Below are positions 38,649 through 47,935 of a stretch of DNA of 53,435 nucleotides, in pieces. Both the position numbers and the translations under genes were made by a program. The notes beneath the pieces were generated by a model, which searched no databases, was not told where the DNA came from, and saw only the letters and a list, made by a program, of their open reading frames with translations. The stretch spans positions 317-53,751 of the forward strand of contig PFPL01000043.1 in assembly GCA_002793035.1 (NCBI GenBank), read 5' to 3'. This DNA is from Candidatus Magasanikbacteria bacterium CG_4_10_14_0_2_um_filter_33_14. GTDB lineage: Bacteria > Patescibacteriota > Patescibacteriia > Magasanikbacterales > UBA922. How positions within the stretch are numbered: position 1 is the first letter of the stretch; every line of letters starts with the position of its first letter.

Positions 38649-38954
38649 ATGAAAACAATAAATACTCCAGAACTAATAGAATGGCAAAAACAAAATAAAA
38701 AGATTAGAATTATTGATGTTCGCACAGAATATGAATACAATGAGGGGGCTATAAAAAATTCGGAGCTTATTCCTCTTGATGTTTTAGATAGAGTTTTTGC
38801 TGAAAAATTGACTGACAAAGATGAAATTATTGTATGTGTTTGTCGCAGTGGTGGCAGGAGTAGCATGGCGGTGGATTTTTTGAACAATCAAGGTTATAGT
38901 AATGTTTATAATCTTATCGGTGGTTATACTATGTATAAATTATTTGCTGTATAA
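38649..38954 (+). CDS. Rhodanese-like domain protein
   Basis: RIIDVRTEYEYNEGAIKNSELIPL...VCRSGGRSSMA. Confidence 0.9.
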   Translation: MKTINTPELIEWQKQNKKIRIIDVRTEYEYNEGAIKNSELIPLDVLDRVFAEKLTDKDEIIVCVCRSGGRSSMAVDFLNNQGYSNVYNLIGGYTMYKLFAV

Positions 38955-39015
38955 TACATTGTATATTTTAATTGTATATTTTAGTAGTATTTTTTGTTTA
39001 TTATTTTTAGTGTAT

Positions 39016-39459
39016 ATGAAAATTTCCATTGCTTTTGCTACTTTATCAGGAAACACTGAGAAGATCGCATATGAATTAGAAAAATTTTTGTTGAATAAAT
39101 CTTATGATGTAGATTTGTTGAATTTAGAAAACACTAAAGTAGATGAGTTGAAAAAATATGATTTGGTTTTTTTAGGTTGTTCTACTTATGGTGATGGAGA
39201 CTTGAATCTTATAATGGATATTTTTTTATCTGAAGCTGAACAGATTTGTCATCTGTGTGAGTCTACAAAATTTGCAATATTTTCCTTGGGTGATAGTATT
39301 TATCCTAATTTTGCTATTGCAGGAGAGATTGTAGAAGATAAAATTATAAATATGGGAGGAGAAGTAATTCACCCTTATATTAAAATAGATGGATACCCTT
39401 CTTCTGAAGTTTTCGAAGAAATCAAAAAGTGGACTTTGGAAGTTTTAAAATTTTTTTAG
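39016..39459 (+). CDS. Flavodoxin-like protein
   Basis: MKISIAFATLSGNTEKIAYELEKFL...GCSTYGDGDLN; start at internal Met 39016. Confidence 0.85.
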   Translation: MKISIAFATLSGNTEKIAYELEKFLLNKSYDVDLLNLENTKVDELKKYDLVFLGCSTYGDGDLNLIMDIFLSEAEQICHLCESTKFAIFSLGDSIYPNFAIAGEIVEDKIINMGGEVIHPYIKIDGYPSSEVFEEIKKWTLEVLKFF

Positions 39460-39589
39460 TGTAGATAAATGATTTGACATTTTTAAATAACTGTAGTAAA
39501 GTATTAAGGCTATGATACAACTATTGAATAACAATAATTTGAATAATAACCGCCAATAACGGGTGTCATTTTTGTAAATCAAAAAATCA

Positions 39590-39614
39590 CCCGCTTAAAG
39601 AAGCGGGATTTTTA
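39590..39614 (+). terminator. Intrinsic terminator
   Basis: CCCGCTTaaagAAGCGGGaTTTTT. Confidence 0.7.
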
Positions 39615-39681
39615 TTGGAAAATATTCCGAGGTAAGTTCCTGCCCAAGGTGGGCAAGCAGTGGTAGAATCCCGATCAAAGC

Positions 39682-39753
39682 TCCGAGATAGTTCAGTGGT
39701 AGAACGCAGCGCTGTTAACGCTGATGTCACAGGTTCGAATCCTGTTCTCGGAG
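39682..39753 (+). tRNA. tRNA-Asn (anticodon GTT)
   Basis: Acceptor TCCGAGA/TCTCGGA, D-loop AGTGGTAGAAC, anticodon loop CTGTTAA, T-arm CAGGTTCGAATCCTG. Confidence 0.95.
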
Positions 39754-39765
39754 CTTTTATCGGGA

Positions 39766-39808
39766 CTGTTAACGCTGATGTCACAGGTTCGAATCCTGTT
39801 CTCGGAGC
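39766..39808 (+). repeat. 43-nt exact duplicate of tRNA-Asn 3' half
   Basis: ctgttaacgctgatgtcacaggttcgaatcctgttctcggagc also at 39712-39754. Confidence 0.95.
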
Positions 39809-39868
39809 AAATTATACATGAAGAAGGACGAAGCAATTGCTTCGTCCTTTTGTACTTATACCTCCTTG

Positions 39869-40681
39869 TTATTCACCATAGGATTCATGGAAAAGCCTCG
39901 GGTAACGGTTGACTTTCGCGAGGAGATCTTCGTTGCTGAAGGTTTGCCTCTCGATTGTCTTCCAGTCTTCCCAAGACCAGTCATTTCGCGTTGGACAGAT
40001 GGACTTGATCCAGTTGAGGTAGGGAGCAAGTTCACCGGTCTTCGGATCACGACGCGTGTAGTGGAGGATCTGGCAGTTGTTGATCCTGTCTTTCGGATCT
40101 CGAGATTCGTCCAGCCTGCGCCACTCTTCTTGAGTCAGTCGCTCGAGCCTCATGCGAAAAGCCCACATGGTCTCTCCGTGTGAGACCACTAGAACTTTTT
40201 TGTCTCCACATTCACGATGGAGCGTCTGCAAGAAACGGTCAGCACGGATGCAGAGATCTGCCATCGATTCCCCATTGGGAGGACGCCAGTAGAAACTCTG
40301 GGCTTCTTTCTTCTCAAGAGACTTTAGGAAATTAAGTTTGTTTTCGATCACGGGAGTGGTGTCAATATCACCACGATCACGTTCACGAAGTAGAAACTCT
40401 TGTTTCCAGGAAGCTCCTTTGAGTTCGAGATATCCCGCTGTTTCTAGAGTTCTCAAGTACTCGGAGACGTAGTAGCGATCGAAGCTAGGGGAGTAGTCTC
40501 GCAGGAATTCTCCCGCCTGCTTGGCTTGCTTGATTCCTACTTCGCTTAGTCTCCACTCCGAGCTATGGCGGGCAATGAACTCTTTGGTGTAGGCTTTGTC
40601 GTCACCAGCTTTGGCCAAGTGAACGGCAGCATTGCCTTCACTCTGAGCGTGGCGAACGAAGATAAGGTCGATGGGCATCAT
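39869..40681 (-). CDS. Histidine phosphatase (phosphoglycerate mutase-like) family protein, GC-richer than flanks
   Basis: FVRHAQSEGN and VVSHGETMWAFRMRLERLTQEEW; SD AAAGGATT. Confidence 0.85.
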   Translation of the reverse strand: MMPIDLIFVRHAQSEGNAAVHLAKAGDDKAYTKEFIARHSSEWRLSEVGIKQAKQAGEFLRDYSPSFDRYYVSEYLRTLETAGYLELKGASWKQEFLLRERDRGDIDTTPVIENKLNFLKSLEKKEAQSFYWRPPNGESMADLCIRADRFLQTLHRECGDKKVLVVSHGETMWAFRMRLERLTQEEWRRLDESRDPKDRINNCQILHYTRRDPKTGELAPYLNWIKSICPTRNDWSWEDWKTIERQTFSNEDLLAKVNRYPRLFHESYGE

Positions 40682-40709
40682 TGTTTGAATCCTTTGGTTG
40701 ATTGTGAAA

Positions 40710-40774
40710 GTACTAAGTACACTATATCGTATTTTTACATATATGTATTATATAAGTACTACTTGTGTAGTGTA
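40710..40774. promoter_or_regulatory. Palindromic operator-like motifs between divergent phosphatase and TrmB-like genes
   Basis: GTACTAAGTAC (40710-40720), AAGTACTACTT (40754-40764), TACACTA/TAGTGTA arms. Confidence 0.45.
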
Positions 40775-40853
40775 TATCTTTTTGTATAGAATAATTGACT
40801 TTATTTAAGCTATATTTTATAATATAAAAAAGTGTATAAAATAAATACAAAAT

Positions 40854-41582
40854 ATGAAAAATATACCATTATTGACACAACTAGGCTTCAGTCAACAAGA
40901 ACATGGAATTTATGTTACTTTACTTGAGCAGGGTCCTTCTACTATATCTAGTATTTCTAAAGGTACAGGTATTTATAGGCCTACTATATATAAGACTTTG
41001 CCTAAGTTACTCAAACAAGGTTTAATTACTGTTACCAAAAAAGGTAAGAGAAATAAATATGTAGCGGAGCATCCACGAATGTTGGAAGGCCTGGTTAAAG
41101 AAATGAAAAATAAAGTAGAGTCTGATTTTGATGAACTTCAACAGATATACTTAGTACACGACAAACGTCCATTGGTAAAATATCTTGAAGGGCGCAAAGG
41201 TTTGTCTTTTGTACTGGATGATATTGCGATAAGTTCAAACAAACATGATGTGATTTGTCGTTATAGTTCTAGGAAAGACACTACTGATGTTGATAAGTAT
41301 GTTTCTCAAAAATATCGTGATATGAGAGAAAAAAAACAGTTGGAAAGATTAGTTATTACTAGTGATACTTTGGCCAAAAAGAAAACTACCCCTCGTTTGG
41401 ATAGGACTATCAAAGTCGTACCAACTAAATTTGATCTTTTTGATGATGATGTTTCTCTTTATATCTATGGAGACAAGGTTGCTTTCGTAGATTATAATTC
41501 GGACAGTGCTTTTATAGTGGAGAGCAAATATATAGCTAGTTTTCAAAAAAAGATTTTTAAATTACTTTTTAGTAAACTTTAG
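40854..41582 (+). CDS. TrmB-family HTH transcriptional regulator
   Basis: LTQLGFSQQEHGIYVTLLEQGPSTISSISKGTGIYRPTIYKTLPKLLKQGLITVTKKGKRNKYVAEHP. Confidence 0.8.
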   Translation: MKNIPLLTQLGFSQQEHGIYVTLLEQGPSTISSISKGTGIYRPTIYKTLPKLLKQGLITVTKKGKRNKYVAEHPRMLEGLVKEMKNKVESDFDELQQIYLVHDKRPLVKYLEGRKGLSFVLDDIAISSNKHDVICRYSSRKDTTDVDKYVSQKYRDMREKKQLERLVITSDTLAKKKTTPRLDRTIKVVPTKFDLFDDDVSLYIYGDKVAFVDYNSDSAFIVESKYIASFQKKIFKLLFSKL

Positions 41583-41593
41583 TTTTTAAAAAT

Positions 41594-41624
41594 AAAAACA
41601 GACTATTTTCATAGTCTGTTTTTT
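41594..41624. terminator. Bidirectional intrinsic terminator
   Basis: AAAAACAGACTAttttcaTAGTCTGTTTTTT. Confidence 0.8.
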
Positions 41625-41637
41625 AGTATATAAGAGA

Positions 41638-41835
41638 TTATTCGGCTCTTTGTACATTTGTAGCAGCTTTTCCTTTTGGAGTTTCTTCAACTTCGAAAGT
41701 AACAGCGTCGCCTTCTCTTAATTCAGAGAAACTAACACCATTCAAACTGTTAGCGTGGAAGAATAAATCTTCGCCGCCTTCTTGAGAGATGAAACCGAAG
41801 TTTTTGTCTGTCAATTTTTTGATGATACCTTGCAT
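41638..41835 (-). CDS. Cold-shock (CspA-like) protein
   Basis: MQGIIKKLTDKNFGFISQEGGEDLFFHANSL...VTFEVEETPKGKAATNVQ. Confidence 0.93.
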   Translation of the reverse strand: MQGIIKKLTDKNFGFISQEGGEDLFFHANSLNGVSFSELREGDAVTFEVEETPKGKAATNVQRAE

Positions 41836-41932
41836 ATTTATGTAAAGATATGTGAATTAAATACCAAGAGGCAGAAATTCGACTATTATCTCTACACTTT
41901 CAATATTTTTGTAACACTTGGTTACGAGGTAA

Positions 41933-41961
41933 ATTATAGCATAAAAATAGGTTTTTGTCAA
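41933..41961 (-). promoter_or_regulatory. Consensus sigma70 promoter for csp gene
   Basis: Minus: TTGACA-17 nt-TATAAT. Confidence 0.85.
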
Positions 41962-42032
41962 TACTAGCTAATCTTAGCTCTAATATAGGTAAATTTAATA
42001 GCATAGATAATTCTTAATAAGACTTACTTTGC

Positions 42033-42061
42033 TTGACAAAGTAATGCTTTTCTGCTATACT
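42033..42061 (+). promoter_or_regulatory. Sigma70 promoter for DEAD-box helicase
   Basis: TTGACA-17 nt-TATACT; ~200-nt leader. Confidence 0.8.
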
Positions 42062-42271
42062 TAGGCATTAGTCATTAGCTAGATAATTTCTTTTGAAGTT
42101 AATTAGTGACTTTTTCAAATAACGAGGAGAAATATCTTCTCGTCCCGATGAAATCGGGATTAACTCATATGCACGGCTAGAGATAGTCCTGCGACTCGAA
42201 TTTTTTTGTGTCATTTCGCCTTAGGCGAATATAGTGTGACTCTTGGAAATGTTGGGTCACATATTTTTTTT

Positions 42272-43576
42272 ATGACAGAAAAACAAATAGATACCGGTCG
42301 TTTTGACGATCTTGGTATCAAAAAGAATTTCTTAGAAATTCTTAAAAACAAAGGATTCGAGAAGCCTACTCCTATCCAGCACCAGGTTATTCCAGGTGCT
42401 CTAGAAGGTAAAGACGTAGTGGGTATAGCCCAAACTGGTACAGGGAAGACTTTAGCTTATGGTATACCTCTTATTCAGCTTTTGTCTAGTCAAAAAGGAC
42501 AAGGACTGATTTTGGTGCCTACTCGTGAATTGGCTCAGCAAGTAGCTGACGCTTTGAAACAAATTGGTGGATCTCTAGGTTTACGCATTGCTGTGATTAT
42601 CGGTGGTGTGTCTTCTCGTCCACAAATCAAGGATTTGCGTAACAATCCACATATTGTTATTGCGACTCCTGGTCGTCTTGACGATTTGATGGAACAAAGA
42701 CAATATAGACTCGACAAAGTAAGTGTACTTATTTTGGATGAAGCTGATAGAATGCTAGATGTAGGATTTTTGCCACAAATAAAACGTATTTTCAAATTAG
42801 CGCCTGCCAATAAGCAGACTATGCTTTTTTCAGCGACTATGCCATCTTCTATTTCTAGTTTGGCTAGTGCTTTTATGAAGATGCCTCTTCGTATTGAAAT
42901 AGCACCTCAAGGTACTTCAGCTGAAAATGTTGAACAAGAAGTATTCGTAGTTAGTAAACCTGACAAAATGCGTTTGCTTTATTCTCTTTTGAAAACTTAT
43001 AGAGAAGATACTATACTTATTTTTTCTCGTACCAAACATGGGGCTAAGCGTATCACTCGTGATATCAATGATGCTGGGCATACTGTAACAGAAATTCATT
43101 CTAATCGTACTCAAGGTCAACGTAAGGCATCACTTGAAGGATTTTCTAGAGGTAGATTTCGTATCATGGTAGCGACAGATATTGCTGCCCGTGGAATTGA
43201 TGTGAAACAAATTTCTTTGGTAATAAACTTTGACTTACCAGATAATTCAGAAGACTATGTTCATCGTATTGGTCGTACTGGTCGTGCTGGTAGATCTGGA
43301 AAAGCAATTTCTTTTGTAACACCTTCTGAAAAAATGGACATTAGAAAAATAGAAAGACTGATTCGTAAAACTTTGCCAATTTTAGACTTACCTATTATAG
43401 CTCGTGAACCTGTAAGTAATTTTGTACCAGACAGAGGTGTTCCTACTTCAAGACAAAACTTTGGTGGTCAGCGTCGTCGTGGTCAAGGACAAAGTCAAGG
43501 TCAGAATCAAGGACGTCGTCGTAATTTTCGTCGTGATCGTCAATATGGACGTAGTCAGGCGAGAGGTGAAAGATAA
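42272..43576 (+). CDS. DEAD-box ATP-dependent RNA helicase
   Basis: PTPIQHQVIPGAL, AQTGTGKT, PTRELAQQ, LDEADRMLD, FSATMP, HRIGRTGRAGR; Arg/Gly/Gln-rich tail. Confidence 0.95.
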   Translation: MTEKQIDTGRFDDLGIKKNFLEILKNKGFEKPTPIQHQVIPGALEGKDVVGIAQTGTGKTLAYGIPLIQLLSSQKGQGLILVPTRELAQQVADALKQIGGSLGLRIAVIIGGVSSRPQIKDLRNNPHIVIATPGRLDDLMEQRQYRLDKVSVLILDEADRMLDVGFLPQIKRIFKLAPANKQTMLFSATMPSSISSLASAFMKMPLRIEIAPQGTSAENVEQEVFVVSKPDKMRLLYSLLKTYREDTILIFSRTKHGAKRITRDINDAGHTVTEIHSNRTQGQRKASLEGFSRGRFRIMVATDIAARGIDVKQISLVINFDLPDNSEDYVHRIGRTGRAGRSGKAISFVTPSEKMDIRKIERLIRKTLPILDLPIIAREPVSNFVPDRGVPTSRQNFGGQRRRGQGQSQGQNQGRRRNFRRDRQYGRSQARGER

Positions 43577-43592
43577 TTTTAAAATTTATTAT

Positions 43593-43787
43593 ATGCTTAG
43601 TAAAGTATTAAAAAACTTAAAAAAAATAGAAAAAGTAAAAGGCTCTGATTTGACAGTCAGCCTTGGTGATATCAAAAAACCAACTCTACAAAGAAACGGT
43701 TTTCAAGCCAAAGCCAATAGTCAGGCTGGTGCACTCAGACAGAGAAGTATGGGAAACAGAATGAGTAAGCCTAGTAGAGCAAAATAA
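43593..43787 (+). CDS. Small basic hypothetical protein
   Basis: MLSKVLKNLKKIEKVKGSDLTVSLGDIKKPTLQRNGFQAKANSQAGALRQRSMGNRMSKPSRAK; 3' part of ORF 43422-43787. Confidence 0.5.
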   Translation: MLSKVLKNLKKIEKVKGSDLTVSLGDIKKPTLQRNGFQAKANSQAGALRQRSMGNRMSKPSRAK

Positions 43788-43800
43788 AAAAATTATAAAA

Positions 43801-43831
43801 ACAGTCTCGACAAAATCGGGACTGTTTTTTT
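43801..43831 (+). terminator. Intrinsic terminator
   Basis: ACAGTCTCGACAAAATCGGGACTGTTTTTTT. Confidence 0.75.
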
Positions 43832-43965
43832 ATACTAAAATAAGGTAAAAAATATTTATTTGAAATAAACAACTAAGTTTTTGCGTAATATATTGTATAT
43901 TGACTATGGCTTTATTTAATAAAGCTTGTTATAATCTTTCAGTCTTAATCTAAAATTTATCTTAT

Positions 43966-44493
43966 ATGAAAAAACAAAGTAAAATTCCAAATCTGTTAAT
44001 TTTGTCAGCTATTGTAACTTTAGCTTTTGTTGCGACTGGCTGTGGTGTCACTACTCCTGCTACAAATTCAGACAAGAGCACTTCAACAGTTTCTACTAAT
44101 GTAAATACTACGACCAAAGGAAATGGCTTGGGCAATGGTAACGGTAACGGAAATGGCATGATGAACGGTGGAAACGGGAACGGCATGATGAATAGATTCT
44201 CTTATAAAGATGGTACCTACAGTGCTAATGGTGAATATTTTGCAGAAGATAAAGAAGTAATTGGTGTTTCTCTTACTGTGCAAAATGATATTATTACAGA
44301 TGCTAGTGTAACTCCTCAAGCACGTGATAAAACCTCAAAAGGTTATCAACTTATGTTTGTTGATAATTTTAAATCACAAGTGGTTGGTAAAAAAATTGCT
44401 GACTTGAAATTGAGTAGAGTAGCTGGTGCTTCTTTAACAACTCAAGGTTTTAACAACGCTGTTTCAATTATAAAATCTCAAGCAGCTTTATAA
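43966..44493 (+). CDS. FMN-binding domain lipoprotein
   Basis: Lipobox VATGC; (NG)n linker; YKDGTYSANGEYF...ISLTVQNDIITDASV-type FMN_bind fold. Confidence 0.75.
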   Translation: MKKQSKIPNLLILSAIVTLAFVATGCGVTTPATNSDKSTSTVSTNVNTTTKGNGLGNGNGNGNGMMNGGNGNGMMNRFSYKDGTYSANGEYFAEDKEVIGVSLTVQNDIITDASVTPQARDKTSKGYQLMFVDNFKSQVVGKKIADLKLSRVAGASLTTQGFNNAVSIIKSQAAL

Positions 44494-44510
44494 TTTTTTT
44501 AAATATTTTT

Positions 44511-45392
44511 ATGGATCCAAAAAGTTTGAACTTTGAGGCTATCGGGACTCATTGGCAAATAGATATTTGGGAAGATTCACCTCTCTTTGATGAGGTGAGT
44601 TTTTTTGCTAGTCTAAAAAATAGAATAGAAGAATTTGAACAAATTTATTCTCGTTTTCGTGAAGACTCTTGGCTTAGGCAAGTTTGTAATGAACCAGGAG
44701 ATTATGAATTGCCACCAGATGCAAAAGTACTTTTTGATTTGTATTTTGAATTTTATAAATTAACTAATGGTATATTCACACCACTTATTGCTCAGACTTT
44801 GGTAGATGCAGGATATGATAGTAATTATTCTTTGCAACCCAAAGAAAATATTGCTAAACCAAAATCATTGTCTGAAGTTTTGGAATATGAATTTCCAAAA
44901 TTGGTTGTCAAAGAAAAAACAATATTGGATTTTGGTGCTTGTGGTAAAGGACATATTATAGATATTGTTAGTAATATGTTAGATGAAAAAAACGTAAAAC
45001 ATTTTTGTGTGGATGCTGGTGGAGATATTTTTTACAAAAATAATGGTATTGAAAAAATGCGGGTTGGTCTAGAAAATCCTAATAATTTTTCAGAAGTTAT
45101 TGGTATCGCTGAAATTCATAATCAAAGTATTTGTTCATCTTCTGGTAGTAGACGTAAATGGGGGAAGTTTAATCATATGATAAATCCAGAAAATCTCGAA
45201 TCTCCAAAAGATGTGGTTGCTACCTGGGTTATCGTTGAAACTGCTATTTTGGCTGATGCTCTTGCTACTTCTTTGCATATGGTAGACAAAAAAGTTTTTT
45301 TTGGAAAGTATAATTTTGAATATGTGATTATGTATGCTGACAATAGTGTAGAGAAGTCTGCAAATTTTCCAGGAGAACCATTTTTGAATTAG
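44511..45392 (+). CDS. apbE: FAD:protein FMN transferase (ApbE-like)
   Basis: RFREDSWLRQVCNEPG, DFGACGKGHIIDIV, DAGGDIFYKN. Confidence 0.85.
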   Translation: MDPKSLNFEAIGTHWQIDIWEDSPLFDEVSFFASLKNRIEEFEQIYSRFREDSWLRQVCNEPGDYELPPDAKVLFDLYFEFYKLTNGIFTPLIAQTLVDAGYDSNYSLQPKENIAKPKSLSEVLEYEFPKLVVKEKTILDFGACGKGHIIDIVSNMLDEKNVKHFCVDAGGDIFYKNNGIEKMRVGLENPNNFSEVIGIAEIHNQSICSSSGSRRKWGKFNHMINPENLESPKDVVATWVIVETAILADALATSLHMVDKKVFFGKYNFEYVIMYADNSVEKSANFPGEPFLN

Positions 45393-45455
45393 TTAGATTG
45401 TGTTATAGTAAATATAGAAGTATTTGTTCATTATTTATATAATTTCATATAATAT

Positions 45456-45761
45456 ATGAAAAACTATCCTCGTGTTGGTAAACGTCAAGGCCAACCAGCC
45501 TTTCGTATACCATCAAGTTTCAAAAATAATGTACATAAAGTAGTGAGACAAATTCCCAAAGGACAGGTTTTGACGTATAAAGAAGTTGCGTATAGAGCAG
45601 GTTCACCTCGAGCTTACAGAGCTGTGGGGAATATTTTGAACAAAAATTATGATCCAAATATTCCTTGTCATAGAGTAGTGAGGTCTGACGGAAAATCAGG
45701 TGGCTATAATAGAGGAAGTGACAAAAAGAAAGAGATTTTGGAAAGTGAAAAAGCTATTTGA
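45456..45761 (+). CDS. Methylated-DNA-protein-cysteine methyltransferase-like (MGMT/Ogt C-terminal domain)
   Basis: IPKGQVLTYKEVAYRAGSPRAYRAVGNILNKNYDPNIPCHRVV. Confidence 0.9.
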   Translation: MKNYPRVGKRQGQPAFRIPSSFKNNVHKVVRQIPKGQVLTYKEVAYRAGSPRAYRAVGNILNKNYDPNIPCHRVVRSDGKSGGYNRGSDKKKEILESEKAI

Positions 45762-45841
45762 CAAATTACCTGTTTACAACTAGTATAAGACAGCTATTTT
45801 AGCTGTTTTAAATTTTTTATAAAATGTAGTACAATAAGAAT

Positions 45842-47050
45842 ATGAAACGTAAATTTTTAAAATTTTCTTTAATTATCATTATTAGTTTGGGTATTTTGAT
45901 ATCGGTGCCTTATTTTGTGGTACACTTCAACAGGACTGCTGAGGAAAAAGCTGCACAAGCTATTATTGATAAACAGCAAGAAGATATAAAAGAGATTATC
46001 TCGAGGAGACAATTAGAAAGAACTTCTGTAGGAGATGATGAAGATCCTTTTGGTGAAGATGGAATTGTCAGAGTATTATTGATTGGTTTAGATAGTAGAG
46101 CTGGTCAGACTGCTGGGCATTGTGATGTCATTCAGATGATTGAAATAGATAAAAATAATAATACTGTAAATATTACAGCCGTACCTCGTGGTACTTATTC
46201 ACCTTTGCCTCTTGGTAAAGCTACTACATCGACTGATTATTATGTTTCAAATGCTTGTGGTTTGGCAGGACTTAATTACGGTATTAATCAAATAGAAAAA
46301 ATTTCTGGTAAAAAAGCTGATTATTTGGTAATGGTAGGTTTTTCAGAAACACTTGGAATTTTGCGTAATTTGAAATTGCCTACTACCGAAACTTTGCAGT
46401 GGTTACGTCAACGTCAAGGTTATGCTATTGGTGAACCTCAACGTGCTCGCAATCATTCTACTTTTATCAAGCAACTTTTGACAAAATATTTACCAGATGA
46501 TCATTCTAAAATAGATACAGCTTTCCATTATATTTTGTATAAGATTATAAAAACAGATTTAACTTTTGCGGAAAGTGAAAAAATAGTAGATGCTTTGATT
46601 GACATGGATATAAAAAATAATCCTGAGAAAATAAGTCTTTCTATGCGTCCAAGTTATAATGTCCAAGATATTCCTTATGATCCTGATACTGCTGGAGAAT
46701 ATGTAAAAAGTATGATTGATCCTGTCAAAGGGTATCTGAAAGGAACTAGTTATACGGGTATTACTACAGAGGAAGCTGACCAAAGAATTGTTGATACGAT
46801 TGATAAAAAAATAAGTGATGATGAGTTTGTTTTGTGGGCATATGAAAATCAGTTGTGGTTGCAAATCGAAGATGATATAATAAGAGAAGAAAAACAATAT
46901 GAAATTATTTGGCAATATTTGAACCAAGTTTCAGAAGAAGAACAACAATTGATTGTGGCTGATTATGTATTGGAAATGAGATATTTGGGATTGGAAGATT
47001 GGGCTGTAAAGGGTGAAGATTGGATAAAGGCGGAAATAACAAAAAATTAA
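45842..47050 (+). CDS. LytR-CpsA-Psr (LCP) family protein
   Basis: RVLLIGLDSRAGQTAGHCDVIQMIEIDKNNNTVNITAVPRGTYSPL. Confidence 0.8.
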   Translation: MKRKFLKFSLIIIISLGILISVPYFVVHFNRTAEEKAAQAIIDKQQEDIKEIISRRQLERTSVGDDEDPFGEDGIVRVLLIGLDSRAGQTAGHCDVIQMIEIDKNNNTVNITAVPRGTYSPLPLGKATTSTDYYVSNACGLAGLNYGINQIEKISGKKADYLVMVGFSETLGILRNLKLPTTETLQWLRQRQGYAIGEPQRARNHSTFIKQLLTKYLPDDHSKIDTAFHYILYKIIKTDLTFAESEKIVDALIDMDIKNNPEKISLSMRPSYNVQDIPYDPDTAGEYVKSMIDPVKGYLKGTSYTGITTEEADQRIVDTIDKKISDDEFVLWAYENQLWLQIEDDIIREEKQYEIIWQYLNQVSEEEQQLIVADYVLEMRYLGLEDWAVKGEDWIKAEITKN

Positions 47051-47147
47051 TCCCGACCTCGTACCTCGGTGCGGGATGAATTAGATTATTTAATTATTTT
47101 AGGTTTGACCTGTAATCAATGCTTTTAATTTATTTTATAAAAATTTT

Positions 47148-47915
47148 ATGGAAGATAAAAAACATTTTTATATACAAGTCGTATTGGGCGTTGTCTTGAT
47201 TTTGACAGTTCTTATTGTTGTTTTTATTCTTTTTTCTGATCAGTTTTTTAAGGGACAAGTATTAAATCAAAATGTTGTTACTCAGAGTAAACAAAATATA
47301 GTGGCTACACCTGTAAATTCAAGTACTCAAGATATTGTCAGTGATCAAAACAATAGTACAACTACGGAAGATTTTTCTACTACAACATTGTCTTTTGATA
47401 TTATGAATTGGTATGAAACTAAGCCATTGTCTTTTGATAATCTTGATTGGAAAGAAATTATAAGATATGATGGGGTAGGATTTATAGCTCCTATACAGGC
47501 TCCTTTCTTTAATTGGTCACCGGAAGTAAAAATATCTAAAGGAAAGCTGAATTGTCCTGTATCAGACACACCTTTAAATAGTCCCGTACCTCATTTTGTT
47601 GAAAAAAATATTGGTGATAAGCCATACTGCTTATATGTCTATGGGGACGGTGCTGCAGGGACTTCTTATAGTAGTAGTTTATATATTACTGAGGTTGAAG
47701 ATGGACTTTTAGTAGAAATACCTATTGTATTATCTCATACTAACTGTGGTTCTTATGGGGATGAAGATATTGAAAATTGTAAGATTAGACAAGAATCCCT
47801 GAATAGTTTTATGGAGGATAATTTAGACGGATTTATAAATAAAATAGTAAGTAGTATAAATATTCCAAATGATGTAAAAAATGATTTACCTGAGTTTACT
47901 GGATTTTTGAATTAA
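47148..47915 (+). CDS. Membrane-anchored hypothetical protein, paralog of next gene
   Basis: N-terminal TM; WKEIIRYDGVGFIAPIQAP and YCLYVYGDGAAGTSYSS. Confidence 0.7.
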   Translation: MEDKKHFYIQVVLGVVLILTVLIVVFILFSDQFFKGQVLNQNVVTQSKQNIVATPVNSSTQDIVSDQNNSTTTEDFSTTTLSFDIMNWYETKPLSFDNLDWKEIIRYDGVGFIAPIQAPFFNWSPEVKISKGKLNCPVSDTPLNSPVPHFVEKNIGDKPYCLYVYGDGAAGTSYSSSLYITEVEDGLLVEIPIVLSHTNCGSYGDEDIENCKIRQESLNSFMEDNLDGFINKIVSSINIPNDVKNDLPEFTGFLN

Positions 47916-47935
47916 ACATTTTATAAACTAAAAAT

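Noticed and set aside
39587-39784. 65-aa minus ORF (APRTGFEPVTSALTALRSTTELS)
   Set aside because: Classic spurious antisense translation of a tRNA gene.
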